Origin: Corynebacterium gallinarum
GTDB lineage: Bacteria; Actinomycetota; Actinomycetes; Mycobacteriales; Mycobacteriaceae
Direction of reading: 5' to 3'
NCBI RefSeq assembly: GCF_014837045.1
Contig: NZ_JACSPR010000001.1
Span: 124,001 to 188,000 of the forward strand
DNA: 64,000 nucleotides
In this document: one piece after another, positions 18,280-28,148 of the stretch
Position numbering within the stretch: position 1 is the first letter of the stretch
How the letters are laid out: each line of letters starts with the position of its first letter
Position numbers and translations under genes: made by a program
Notes under the pieces: model-generated
What the model was told of the DNA's origin: nothing
Databases searched by the model: none
The model's input: only the letters and a program-made list of their open reading frames with translations

Positions 18280-18756
18280 GTGTTTCCAATTGCCTCTGGT
18301 AATGACGGCCATAACCTGATCACTCATGTGGATGGTGGCCGCTTCGATGACATCATGCTTGCAGGGGATCTCACCGGCATCAGCAGATTCCTCGGCAACG
18401 CCGGGCCCAATGCCCGTGATGACAGAGACCGAACAGTACTCATGCGTGCCGCCGAGGCGGGCAACCTCATGGTGGTCGCCCGCCTGCTTGATCTGCATGC
18501 CGACCCCACCCTGACCGACCCCCGGGGCACCACCGCCCTGCACCTGGCTGCGGTTGCAGGTGATGACGGTGTCGCGGAGATCCTCATCAATGCCGGGGCC
18601 CCCGTGGATCCTGTGGACTGCCACAACCGCACCCCGCTCTGGCACGCCACAGCCAATCACCTCCCGGATTCCGCCGTCGTGGAGGTGCTCCTGCGGGCCG
18701 GGGCGAATCAGCGCCTGCGTGACTGCAACGGTGTCAGCCCGGAGGACCTGATGTAA
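18280..18756 (+). CDS. Ankyrin-repeat protein
   Basis: This protein has 158 residues if translated from the GTG at 18280. Four ankyrin-type repeats are visible, for example DDRDRTVLMRAAEAGNLMVV, TDPRGTTALHLAAVAGDDGV and DCHNRTPLWHATANHLPDSA, each followed by a hydrophobic helix and a turn (LLDLHADP, LINAGAPV, LLRAGANQ). Ankyrin repeats bind other proteins; the partner is not known. There is no signal peptide or membrane segment, so it is cytoplasmic. It stands alone, converging on the ABC exporter genes with a shared terminator. Confidence 0.82.
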   Translation: MFPIASGNDGHNLITHVDGGRFDDIMLAGDLTGISRFLGNAGPNARDDRDRTVLMRAAEAGNLMVVARLLDLHADPTLTDPRGTTALHLAAVAGDDGVAEILINAGAPVDPVDCHNRTPLWHATANHLPDSAVVEVLLRAGANQRLRDCNGVSPEDLM

Positions 18757-18769
18757 CGGCACAGCAATG

Positions 18770-18805
18770 GCCCCGGACCCCATCCAGTGCGGAGGGGTCC
18801 GGGGC
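18770..18805. terminator. Terminator hairpin between ankyrin and ABC-2 genes
   Basis: GCCCCGGACCCC (18770-18781) pairs perfectly with GGGGTCCGGGGC (18794-18805), a 12-base stem. It lies between two convergent genes. The T run is short on the plus side (GCTTTC). Confidence 0.65.
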
Positions 18806-18830
18806 TGCTGGCTTTCAGGTCACCGTCAGA

Positions 18831-19700
18831 TCACCTGATGACGCTGCGCATCCGTGAGATCGCGATGCCGCCGAAGATCAGACCCCAGACGGCGATGATG
18901 CCGACGATCATCCACGGGCCGATCTCGGTGCCGAAGAGTTCAATGCGGGTGCCATAGCCGAACTGCAGCTCCTCGACCATCTCCGGTGGGAAGCCGACAT
19001 CCATGAGCGCCGGTTCCGCCACCGGTCCGCGCACCAGCATCGCCGCCGGGGCGAAGGGCAACAGGTTCATCATGTTGACCACAAACGACGGCAGTGCCAC
19101 CGGTGGGATATAGGCACCGGCGAGGAAACCCGCGAGCGTGCCCACGAGACTGGCCAGTCCCGACATGGCCGCCTGGGAGGTGACCAGGGTGACCATGAAC
19201 GCCGCGATACCGGAGAACGTGGCGGTGAGCAGAAGCAGGACACCGTAGAGTTCCACCAGGCCACCGAGGGTGAGCGAACCGTGTCCCAGCAGCGCCAGGA
19301 TCGTGGCACCCACCACCACCTCCACGGTGAGGATCACCAGGGTGATGATGATCGCCGCGAGAATATAGGAACCGGTGAGTTGTCCGCGACCCACCGGGGA
19401 GACCAGGAAGTCCTTCACCCTGCCCTGCGTGCGGTCCTCCACCAGCACCCCCAGACCGGCCTGGGGCACGGTGATCGCTGAGGTGACCAGGATGCCGGAG
19501 AACACCCAGTTAAGCACAAAGGTGGAGACATCATCACGGGCCTCCGGTGGCACGCTCTCCGCGAGCGAATCGATCTGCATCTTGCCCAGGAACAGGACAT
19601 AAAGCACGAACAACACCAGTGCGCCGAGCACCGAGAACAACACCGCCCACCGGTCGCGGAAGAAACACAGGAGGTGGCGGCGGGTCAGGGTCCAGATCAC
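18831..19700 (-). CDS. ABC-2 type exporter permease
   Basis: This 289-residue membrane protein has about six hydrophobic segments and the ABC-2 layout: a cytoplasmic N-terminus (TLTRRHLLCFFRDRWAVLFS), a large loop after the first segment, then five segments. The VEDRTQGRVKDFLVSPVGRGQL stretch is the typical ABC-2 cytoplasmic helix. It overlaps the ATPase gene by four bases (19697-19700) and forms one exporter with it. The substrate (drug, lipid or peptide) cannot be deduced. Confidence 0.88.
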   Translation of the reverse strand: MIWTLTRRHLLCFFRDRWAVLFSVLGALVLFVLYVLFLGKMQIDSLAESVPPEARDDVSTFVLNWVFSGILVTSAITVPQAGLGVLVEDRTQGRVKDFLVSPVGRGQLTGSYILAAIIITLVILTVEVVVGATILALLGHGSLTLGGLVELYGVLLLLTATFSGIAAFMVTLVTSQAAMSGLASLVGTLAGFLAGAYIPPVALPSFVVNMMNLLPFAPAAMLVRGPVAEPALMDVGFPPEMVEELQFGYGTRIELFGTEIGPWMIVGIIAVWGLIFGGIAISRMRSVIR

Positions 19701-20605
19701 GAAACCGCCCCCAGGGTGTGCCGTGTGGTGTGGGCACCGGGAACGTTGGTCACCGCGAGGAAGACATCGTCCATGGACCCGTGACGGATCTCCACATCCA
19801 ACACACCCTCCAGTCCGACGGCGATCCGGGTGGCCTCCAGTCCGTCGGCGACCAGCACGCGGACACGGTCACCATCGACGGTGACATCACGGCCGGGCAG
19901 CTGGGCGATGAGCTGATCCGGGTGGTCGGTGCGCAGCACCAGCTGTGTCGGGGAATACCGGGCACGCAGCTGCATCGGGGTTCCCGATGCCACCTCCTCA
20001 CCGCCTTCGATGATGAGGACGTTGTCGGCCAGTTCGGTTTCCTCCATGTAGTGGGTGGTGAGAAACACCGTCAGCCCGGAATCATCGCGCAGGGAGTTGA
20101 TGGTCTCCCACACCTGGTAGCGGGACCGGGGATCCAGGCCGGCGGAGGGTTCATCCAGGAAGAGGATGACGGGGCTGTGCAGCAGGGCACGGGCGATGTC
20201 GGTGCGGCGTTTCTCGCCCCCTGACAACAGCCCATACCGGCGGTCCTGGAATTCGGTGAGACCGATGCGGGTGATCAGTTCGTCGATACGCTCGCGGGTC
20301 ACCCCCGGGTACAGGCGGGCGCGGGTCTCCAGATTCTCCCGTGCGGTCAGCAACGGATCCAGCACGGACTGCTGGAAAACCACCCCGATGGACTGGGACG
20401 CCGGGGTGTCCCCCAGGATCTCGATCTCACCGGAGGTCTGTTCGATGATGCCGGTGAGGCAGGAGATGGTGGTGGTTTTACCAGCACCGTTTTCCCCCAG
20501 GAATGCAAAGATCGAGCCTTTTTCCACGTCAAAGCTCAGGGAGTTCACGGCAGTGCTGTCGCCGTATTTCTTCACCAGATCCTTGACTCTCAGAATCGCG
20601 GTCAT
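19697..20605 (-). CDS. ABC exporter ATP-binding protein, DrrA-like
   Basis: This 302-residue ATPase starts at the ATG at 20605, four bases after GGAAGG. It carries the Walker A GENGAGKTTTISCL, the Q-loop VVFQQSVLD, the signature LLSGGEKRRTDIARAL, the Walker B VILFLDEPSAGLD and the switch histidine TTHYMEE. The approximately 75-residue C-terminal domain (QLVLRTDHPDQLIAQLPG) is like those of drug and daunorubicin-type exporters. It drives the permease encoded next to it. Confidence 0.9.
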   Translation of the reverse strand: MTAILRVKDLVKKYGDSTAVNSLSFDVEKGSIFAFLGENGAGKTTTISCLTGIIEQTSGEIEILGDTPASQSIGVVFQQSVLDPLLTARENLETRARLYPGVTRERIDELITRIGLTEFQDRRYGLLSGGEKRRTDIARALLHSPVILFLDEPSAGLDPRSRYQVWETINSLRDDSGLTVFLTTHYMEETELADNVLIIEGGEEVASGTPMQLRARYSPTQLVLRTDHPDQLIAQLPGRDVTVDGDRVRVLVADGLEATRIAVGLEGVLDVEIRHGSMDDVFLAVTNVPGAHTTRHTLGAVS

Positions 20606-20666
20606 GATACCTTCCACAGAATTGTCGGGGAAGGCCATTCATGAGTTCCCCACTGCATTTAAGGTA

Positions 20667-22076
20667 CTACCCCCGTGAGTCCACACGAAATTTCCGGACA
20701 GACCATCCGCACAGCAGGATCACCAGCCCGATCGCGGTGACAATCCACCACAGCGGGGTGTAGGCGGCAGCCGGGTCCACCCCGCCATCACCAGCTGTTT
20801 CAGCCATCCGGGCAACGAGGATAGACCCGAAGATCGCCGCCCCCAGCGAGTTGCCTCCTTGCCGCGCGGTGGAGGTGACCGCCGCGGCGGTGCCGGACTG
20901 GTCCCGGGGCAGTCCGGACACGGCCGCGTTGGTGATCGGGGTGTTGACGAGACCGAATCCGATGCCGTAGACCCCGAAGGCCAGACCCAGGTGCCACAGG
21001 GGTGTGTTCTGGCCGAGGAAGGTGAGCAGAAGACCACCGGTGGCCATGACCGCACCGGCGATCATGAGGGAGGGCGCCGGACCATAGGCGGCGACCAGCC
21101 GGCCGGACACCGGTGAGGACACCGCCACCATCACCGCCAGTGGCAGAAGCATGAGCCCGGCCTGCATCGGGGTGAGCCCGCGGGTGTTCTGCAGGAACAG
21201 GGTGATACTGAACAGGATGCCCGTGGTGGAGATGAACGCGAGCACCGCGGAGATCACCGCGACGCTGAAGGTCCGGGACCGGAAGAACGCCGGTGCCAGC
21301 AGTGGCTCGGTGGCCCGGTTCTCCCACCAGATGAACAGGATGATCGCGGTGGTGGCCACGAGGAAGGCACCGAGCACGAACGGATGCGTCCAACCCAGCG
21401 CACCACCCTGGATCAGGCCGATGTTCAGACCTGCCAGGAAGAAGATCATCAGGACCTGACCGGGTGGATCAAGTCGCCGGTGGGTGGCGGCCCGGGATTC
21501 GGGGATGAACTGGGCTGCCAGGACGATCGCGGCCACGGCGATGGGGATGTTGAGCCAGAAGACCGCGCGCCAGGAGATCAGGTTCACGAGCAGACCCCCG
21601 ATCGGTGGCCCCAGGGCCATGGAAATACCGATCACGCTGCTCCAGATACCGAGCGCCCGGGCGCGGGCACCGGCATCGCTGAAGGTGTTGGAGATGATCG
21701 ACAGGGCCACCGGGTTCAACATCGATCCACCGAGGCCCTGCAGGACACGGGCGGCGATGAGGATCTCCACGGTGGGCGCCAGGGAACTGAACAGGGATCC
21801 CAGGGTGAACAGGGACAGGCCGAATTGGAAGACCTTCCTGCGCCCGATCCGATCCGCCACCGACCCCGCCAGCATGAGGAACCCGGCGGTGGACAGCGCG
21901 TAGGCACTGATCACCCACTGCAGCTGGGAGACATCCGCCCCCAGGGACACGCCGATCTCGGGCAGGGCGACGCTGACCGCGTACCCGTCCATGCTGACGA
22001 TGAACACGCTGAGACAGCAGGTGTAGAGCAGGATCATTCTGCCCCGGGCATCGAGATCTGCAAGAGTCCTGGTCAC
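20667..22076 (-). CDS. MFS drug exporter, DHA2 (EmrB/QacA) type
   Basis: This 469-residue transporter starts at the GTG at 22076, five bases after AAGGAGG; the GTG at 22082 overlaps that site. It has about 14 hydrophobic segments. Motif A appears as GSVADRIGRRKVFQFG and the fifth-helix motif of drug/proton antiporters as VLQGLGGSMLNPVAL. The class exports drugs and other toxic compounds using the proton gradient. There is no TetR or MarR regulator next to it. It sits 62 bases upstream of the ABC ATPase gene on the same strand and could be co-transcribed. Confidence 0.88.
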   Translation of the reverse strand: MTRTLADLDARGRMILLYTCCLSVFIVSMDGYAVSVALPEIGVSLGADVSQLQWVISAYALSTAGFLMLAGSVADRIGRRKVFQFGLSLFTLGSLFSSLAPTVEILIAARVLQGLGGSMLNPVALSIISNTFSDAGARARALGIWSSVIGISMALGPPIGGLLVNLISWRAVFWLNIPIAVAAIVLAAQFIPESRAATHRRLDPPGQVLMIFFLAGLNIGLIQGGALGWTHPFVLGAFLVATTAIILFIWWENRATEPLLAPAFFRSRTFSVAVISAVLAFISTTGILFSITLFLQNTRGLTPMQAGLMLLPLAVMVAVSSPVSGRLVAAYGPAPSLMIAGAVMATGGLLLTFLGQNTPLWHLGLAFGVYGIGFGLVNTPITNAAVSGLPRDQSGTAAAVTSTARQGGNSLGAAIFGSILVARMAETAGDGGVDPAAAYTPLWWIVTAIGLVILLCGWSVRKFRVDSRG

Positions 22077-22108
22077 GCGCACCTCCTTGGGTTTTTCACT
22101 GTACGGGC

Positions 22109-22150
22109 GCAGGGCCCCGGGTGACCGTTGCGGTCATCCCGGGGCCCTGC
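22109..22150. terminator. Strong GC hairpin downstream of ffh
   Basis: A stem of about 19 base pairs (GCAGGGCCCCGGGTGACCG with its complement at 22131-22150 and one bulged T) lies between the 3' end of ffh and the start of the MFS gene. It lacks a U tract on the minus strand, so it may be a transcript-stabilising hairpin or a non-canonical terminator. Confidence 0.55.
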
Positions 22151-22169
22151 AGGTGGTGCTTGTCGACGT

Positions 22170-23819
22170 TTATTTCTTCCCGAAGTCCAGATTGTCGAGG
22201 TCGATGTTCTCCATCCCCTTCGGCAGTTTCGGCATACCCGGGATCTTCGGCATGCCACCGCCTGCGGCACCGGCGGCACCGAGCTGTTTCTGCAGCTCCG
22301 CCAGGTCAGGCATTCCGGCACCACCCATGCCGGGCATGCCACCCATGCCGGGCATACCCGGCATGCCGCCCATGGGCATCTTCGGCTGCGTTGGGCCCTT
22401 CTTGGCCGGTTTACGCTTGCCGTTCTTACCCTTGCGGCCCTTGGCCTGCTTCTTGGTGGCACTGCGGGTGCCCGGGCCCATGCCGAACTGGCCGGCCATC
22501 TTGCCCATCATCTTCTTCGCCTCGAAGAAGCGCTCCACCAGCTGGTTGACCTCGGAGACGGTCACGCCGGAACCGTTGGCGATGCGCTTGCGTCGGGAGG
22601 CGTTGAGGATCTTCGGATCCTCACGCTCCGCCGGGGTCATGCCGCGGATGATGGCCTGGATGCGGTCGAGGTGCTTCTCATCGACCATGTCCGCCATATC
22701 TGACATCTGCTTGCCACCGGGCAGCATCTTGAGGATGTTGCCGATCGGGCCCATGCGACGGATCATGAGCATCTGGTCGAGGAAGTCCTCGAGCGTCAGC
22801 TCACCGGAACCCAGTTTCTTCGCCGCGGCCTCCGCCTTGTCCTGATCCATGACGGACTCGGCCTGCTCGATGAGCGAGAGCACATCACCCATGCCGAGGA
22901 TGCGGCTGGCCATGCGCTCCGGGTGGAAGACATCGAAGTCCTCGAGCTTCTCACCGGTGGAGGCGAACATGATCGGCTTGCCGGTGACCTCACGGATGGA
23001 CAGGGCGGCACCACCACGGGCGTCACCGTCGAGCTTGGTGAGCACGACACCGGTGAAATCAACACCGTCGCGGAAGGCCTCCGCGGTGTCCACGGCGTCC
23101 TGACCGATCATCGAGTCGATGACGAAGAGAACCTCATCGGGGTTGATGGCGTCACGGATGTTGCGGGCCTGGGTCATCAGGGTGTCATCGATACCCAGGC
23201 GGCCGGCGGTATCCACGATGACGATGTCATGCTGGGTGCGCTTGGCCTCCTCGATACCGGCCTGCGCCACGGCGACGGGATCACCGTGGCTGGTGCCCAT
23301 CTCATGCTCATAGGAATCAATGCTGGTGCCGGGATCCGGTGCGAAGGTGGTGACACCGGCGCGCTCACCGACGATCTGGAGCTGCTGGACCGCACCCGGG
23401 CGCTGGAGGTCACAGGCGACCAGCATCGGGGTGTGTCCCTGGGCAGCCAGGTGCTTGGAGAGCTTACCGGCGAGGGTGGTTTTACCCGCACCCTGCAGAC
23501 CGGCGAGCATGATCACCGTCGGGGGGTTCTTCGCCAGCTGGATCCGGCGGGTCTCACCACCGAGGATCGTCACGAGTTCCTCATTGACGATCTTGATGAC
23601 CTGCTGTGCAGGGTTCAGTGCCTGGGAGACCTCGGCACCGGTGGCACGTTCCTTGACACGGCCGATGAAGGAGCGCACGACGGTAAGCGACACGTCGGCC
23701 TCAAGCAGCGCGAGGCGGATCTCACGTGCTGTTGCATTGATGTCAGCCTCGGTGAGCTTGCCTTTGCCACGCAGGCCCTTGAGGGCATTGTTCAACCGAT
23801 CGGACAGTGACTCAAACAC
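22170..23819 (-). CDS. ffh: Signal recognition particle GTPase Ffh
   Basis: Ffh binds signal sequences of nascent membrane proteins together with 4.5S RNA and docks with FtsY. The N and G domains are clear: Walker A LQGAGKTTLAGKLS, DTAGRLGIDD and TKLDGDARGG. The methionine-rich M domain starts near residue 310 (LTLEDFLDQMLMIRRMG). At 549 residues it is about 100 longer than E. coli Ffh because of a basic Lys-rich stretch and a Gly/Met/Pro repeat tail (MGGMPGMPGMGGMPGMGG, about residues 493-510). Confidence 0.95.
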   Translation of the reverse strand: MFESLSDRLNNALKGLRGKGKLTEADINATAREIRLALLEADVSLTVVRSFIGRVKERATGAEVSQALNPAQQVIKIVNEELVTILGGETRRIQLAKNPPTVIMLAGLQGAGKTTLAGKLSKHLAAQGHTPMLVACDLQRPGAVQQLQIVGERAGVTTFAPDPGTSIDSYEHEMGTSHGDPVAVAQAGIEEAKRTQHDIVIVDTAGRLGIDDTLMTQARNIRDAINPDEVLFVIDSMIGQDAVDTAEAFRDGVDFTGVVLTKLDGDARGGAALSIREVTGKPIMFASTGEKLEDFDVFHPERMASRILGMGDVLSLIEQAESVMDQDKAEAAAKKLGSGELTLEDFLDQMLMIRRMGPIGNILKMLPGGKQMSDMADMVDEKHLDRIQAIIRGMTPAEREDPKILNASRRKRIANGSGVTVSEVNQLVERFFEAKKMMGKMAGQFGMGPGTRSATKKQAKGRKGKNGKRKPAKKGPTQPKMPMGGMPGMPGMGGMPGMGGAGMPDLAELQKQLGAAGAAGGGMPKIPGMPKLPKGMENIDLDNLDFGKK

Positions 23820-23917
23820 GAATGAACTCCCAGTGGTTCTAGAGTGCGGGGTTTCTAATCCCCCAATGGTAGCCGGTCGCCCCCTGTCAGGTCACGTCAG
23901 CTGGTGGTTTACCGGTC

Positions 23918-25996
23918 TCAACTCCCCGCCAGCGCCCGGTTGATATCCCGTTCCACCCTCGAGCGGTCGAAACCCGGCTTGAGGGCCGCCTGCATGACGA
24001 GTGTGGCACCGGGTGTTCCCGTGGCGATCCACGAACAGTCCGGCAGCACGCGCAGGAGCGCGAAGATCGCCCCGCGACGCAACTCGGTGCGCACCTCGAT
24101 GGTGTCGCCATGCCAGAAGGTGGCGGTGATGCCGGGGTCCGGGGTGGGCACCTCCGAGTAGAGACCAGATTTATAGGCCTGCAGGAAGGACTGGGGATCG
24201 AAGTCCTGTGGCCCGTTGGCGCGGACATCGAATTCACAGTGCCAGACCCCGTTGTGGATCATCCGGGCGGCGTCGATCATCCAGCCCTTGGCGGCGATGA
24301 CGCCCAGGATGGTACGCAGATCCTCCCCGTGCCAGAAGATGGTGGGGATATCGTTGCGGATCCGCAGGCTGATATCCCTGTTGCGGGCGACCATGGGGGC
24401 GGTGGGTCGGACGTCGACAAGCCGGGCGCGCGCCCGGGAGCAGACCACGCCGAGCGCGCGCTGCAGCGTCGGGGTCCACACGCCGGGGCCGGTGGCCTTG
24501 GCGTCGGCCTCGGTGAGTACCTCCAGCAGGTTGAGGGTGACCACGTCATAGCGCACGGCGTCCAGGAGGACATCCACGGCCTCCTCCGAATACGGGTCCA
24601 TGCGGTGCGCGAGACGTGCGATCGTCGTGTGCTCGGCGACAAGGGTCTGCACGCAGGCGCGGTCACGCAGGTTCAGGCCCATGCGACGGGCGGTGCGTGC
24701 GACCATCTCCGCCCCGACCTGCTCATGCGGGCGGTCGGTGCCCTTGCCCATGTCGTGGTAGAGCGCCCCCAGCAGCAACAGGTCGGGCCGTGCGACGGTG
24801 ACGGTTTCCAGGGCACAGTTGGCCACCGTGTTGAGGCTGTGTTCATCAATGGTGGACACATGACTGGGTTCACGGGGCATCAGACCCCGGATGCGGTCCC
24901 ACTCCGGCACATACCGCGCCCAGAGACCATGCCTGTCCATCTGTTTGATCACCCGGCGCGAATGCACGGGACTGGACAGCACGCGGAAGAAGTCCCCGGC
25001 CAGCGATGCCGGCCACGGATCAGGCAGATCGGGGCAGTCGGTGAGACGTTTCCAGGTGGAGGCCGCCACGGGCAGACCGGTCTTCGCGGCGGCCGCCGCA
25101 ACGCGCAGGGGTAAGGCAGGATCGGTGAGGTCGGCGTTGCGGGCCAGGCCGATGGTACCGGAGATATCCACCACGTCCACATCCAGGGGGCGGCGCTGGG
25201 CAGTGCGGAACCCCAGGCCGGTACGCCGGGGCAGGACACCGCGGGCGGTGGCGAGTGCATCGGTGAGGGCGTCATCGATGGCGCGGGCGGCATCGGCGAT
25301 CTCACGGCCTAAGTGGTAACGGTCCGCGAACCCGAGATCGAGGGAGACATCCACGGCGAATTCCGGGTCGAGGACATCACGGGCGCGGCGGGCATGGACG
25401 TGCAGCAGGGTGCGCACATCCAGCAGCAGGCGGTGGTGGTTGTCCAGCCGGGGCAGATCGCACAGGTTACCCAAGGCAAGGGCCTTGATCAGCTCATAGT
25501 CACGCAGCCCTCCCCTGCCGTGTTTGAGATCCGGCCGGGTCATGGCCACCACCGGCCCGGAGCGGCGCCACCTGCTGATGGCGGTGTCCACCACCGCGTT
25601 GAAGTTGCGGTTGAGCTCCCGGCGCCATTTGGTGAGGATGCGGTGGCGGGTGTCATCGAAGAGTTGTTCATCGCCGCTGATGAACCGCAAATCCAGCATG
25701 GCCAGGGCTGCGGTGGAATCCGCGGAGATCATGTCCGCACACTCCTGCGGGGTGCGCACCGAGTAGTCCAGGCGTTTCTTCGCATCCCAGATCGGGTACC
25801 ACAGCTGCTCCACCCCGTCCGGCACGGCGCCGGGCGGGTGGATGAGGAGGAGATCGATATCCGAGTACGGTGTCATCTCCCCCCGCGCCAGCGAACCGGT
25901 GGCGGCCAGGGTGGTTCCGGCCGGGAGGGTAAGCGCACCCAGCAGGGCCAGGGCTGATTCTTCTGCTTCCCGACGAAGCTGGGCGGGGTCGTTCAT
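23918..25996 (-). CDS. glnD: PII-modifying nucleotidyltransferase GlnD
   Basis: This 692-residue enzyme modifies and demodifies GlnK according to nitrogen status; in C. glutamicum GlnD adenylylates GlnK. The nucleotidyltransferase site is GSLARGEMTPYSDIDLL (about residue 34). An HD hydrolase domain follows (LLLGALYHDMGKG, and VAEHTTIARL), and two ACT-like domains at the C-terminus sense glutamine (FDVRANGPQDFDPQ, IEVRTELRRGAIFALLRVLP). It is shorter than the E. coli enzyme, as expected for corynebacteria. It is the last gene of amtB-glnK-glnD. Confidence 0.94.
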   Translation of the reverse strand: MNDPAQLRREAEESALALLGALTLPAGTTLAATGSLARGEMTPYSDIDLLLIHPPGAVPDGVEQLWYPIWDAKKRLDYSVRTPQECADMISADSTAALAMLDLRFISGDEQLFDDTRHRILTKWRRELNRNFNAVVDTAISRWRRSGPVVAMTRPDLKHGRGGLRDYELIKALALGNLCDLPRLDNHHRLLLDVRTLLHVHARRARDVLDPEFAVDVSLDLGFADRYHLGREIADAARAIDDALTDALATARGVLPRRTGLGFRTAQRRPLDVDVVDISGTIGLARNADLTDPALPLRVAAAAAKTGLPVAASTWKRLTDCPDLPDPWPASLAGDFFRVLSSPVHSRRVIKQMDRHGLWARYVPEWDRIRGLMPREPSHVSTIDEHSLNTVANCALETVTVARPDLLLLGALYHDMGKGTDRPHEQVGAEMVARTARRMGLNLRDRACVQTLVAEHTTIARLAHRMDPYSEEAVDVLLDAVRYDVVTLNLLEVLTEADAKATGPGVWTPTLQRALGVVCSRARARLVDVRPTAPMVARNRDISLRIRNDIPTIFWHGEDLRTILGVIAAKGWMIDAARMIHNGVWHCEFDVRANGPQDFDPQSFLQAYKSGLYSEVPTPDPGITATFWHGDTIEVRTELRRGAIFALLRVLPDCSWIATGTPGATLVMQAALKPGFDRSRVERDINRALAGS

Positions 25997-26044
25997 GGGT
26001 GGAGGGGATTCCTAGCGGTGGTGGTCGGGTGGTGTACCGGGTGG

Positions 26045-27771
<1,727 letters not shown>

Positions 27772-27905
27772 GCTGAGCAACCTCCTTGGGTTGTGGTGCC
27801 GGTGGGTTGTGAGGAAAACCCTGCAGGTGGGGGATGTGCCCGGCCACCTCGGCGGTGACCCGCCGGATGGCACTGTGCTGGCCAGCAGCTCATCTCCTGA
27901 ATTAA

Positions 27906-27919
27906 CTATAGTGCTACAG
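27906..27919. promoter_or_regulatory. AmtR-box-like site 1
   Basis: The sequence reads CTAT-N6-ACAG followed by A. It matches the C. glutamicum AmtR consensus core CTAT-N6-ATAG at all but one position. It lies about 135 bases upstream of amtB. Confidence 0.55.
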
Positions 27920-27928
27920 AAACACTTT

Positions 27929-27942
27929 CAATAGCTCAATAG
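27929..27942. promoter_or_regulatory. AmtR-box-like site 2
   Basis: The plus strand reads CAAT-N6-ATAG, which on the minus strand is CTAT-N6-ATTG. This differs from the AmtR core CTAT-N6-ATAG at one position. It is 10 bases from site 1. Confidence 0.5.
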
Positions 27943-27983
27943 AATCCCCTGCCGAGGCCGCCCGGTCACACACGCACGAAAAC

Positions 27984-27997
27984 CTATAGTCCAACAG
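27984..27997. promoter_or_regulatory. AmtR-box-like site 3
   Basis: The sequence reads CTAT-N6-ACAG, with one difference from the AmtR core, identical in its half-sites to site 1. It lies about 210 bases upstream of amtB. Confidence 0.5.
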
Positions 27998-28083
27998 GTA
28001 ATTTGTCCGTGATGTAATCTCCGGCACACCGGGGTGGTACGGGGTTATCCCCGCTCCCTCCCCGACCCCTCCCCCAGACATGG

Positions 28084-28128
28084 AAAAACCCGGTGGAACC
28101 GCTACTCCTGAGAGCGGTTCCACCGGGT
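28084..28128 (-). terminator. Rho-independent terminator of ftsY
   Basis: ACCCGGTGGAACCGCT (28088-28103) pairs perfectly with AGCGGTTCCACCGGGT (28113-28128). On the minus strand the 16-base stem is followed by TTTTT, a textbook terminator 20 bases after the ftsY stop. Confidence 0.93.
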
Positions 28129-28148
28129 GCGGTGACCGTGACCGGGTG

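Larger units (their letters stand above)
27772..28080. other. Intergenic region upstream of amtB
   Basis: About 310 bases between amtB and the ftsY terminator without a gene. It contains three AmtR-box-like elements (27906-27919, 27929-27942, 27984-27997) in an AT-rich patch, which marks the probable amtB promoter area. Confidence 0.6.

Noticed and set aside
22109-22150. Certain intrinsic terminator of ffh
   Set aside because: The stem is strong but there is no U tract on either side, so it is only listed as a hairpin with modest confidence.
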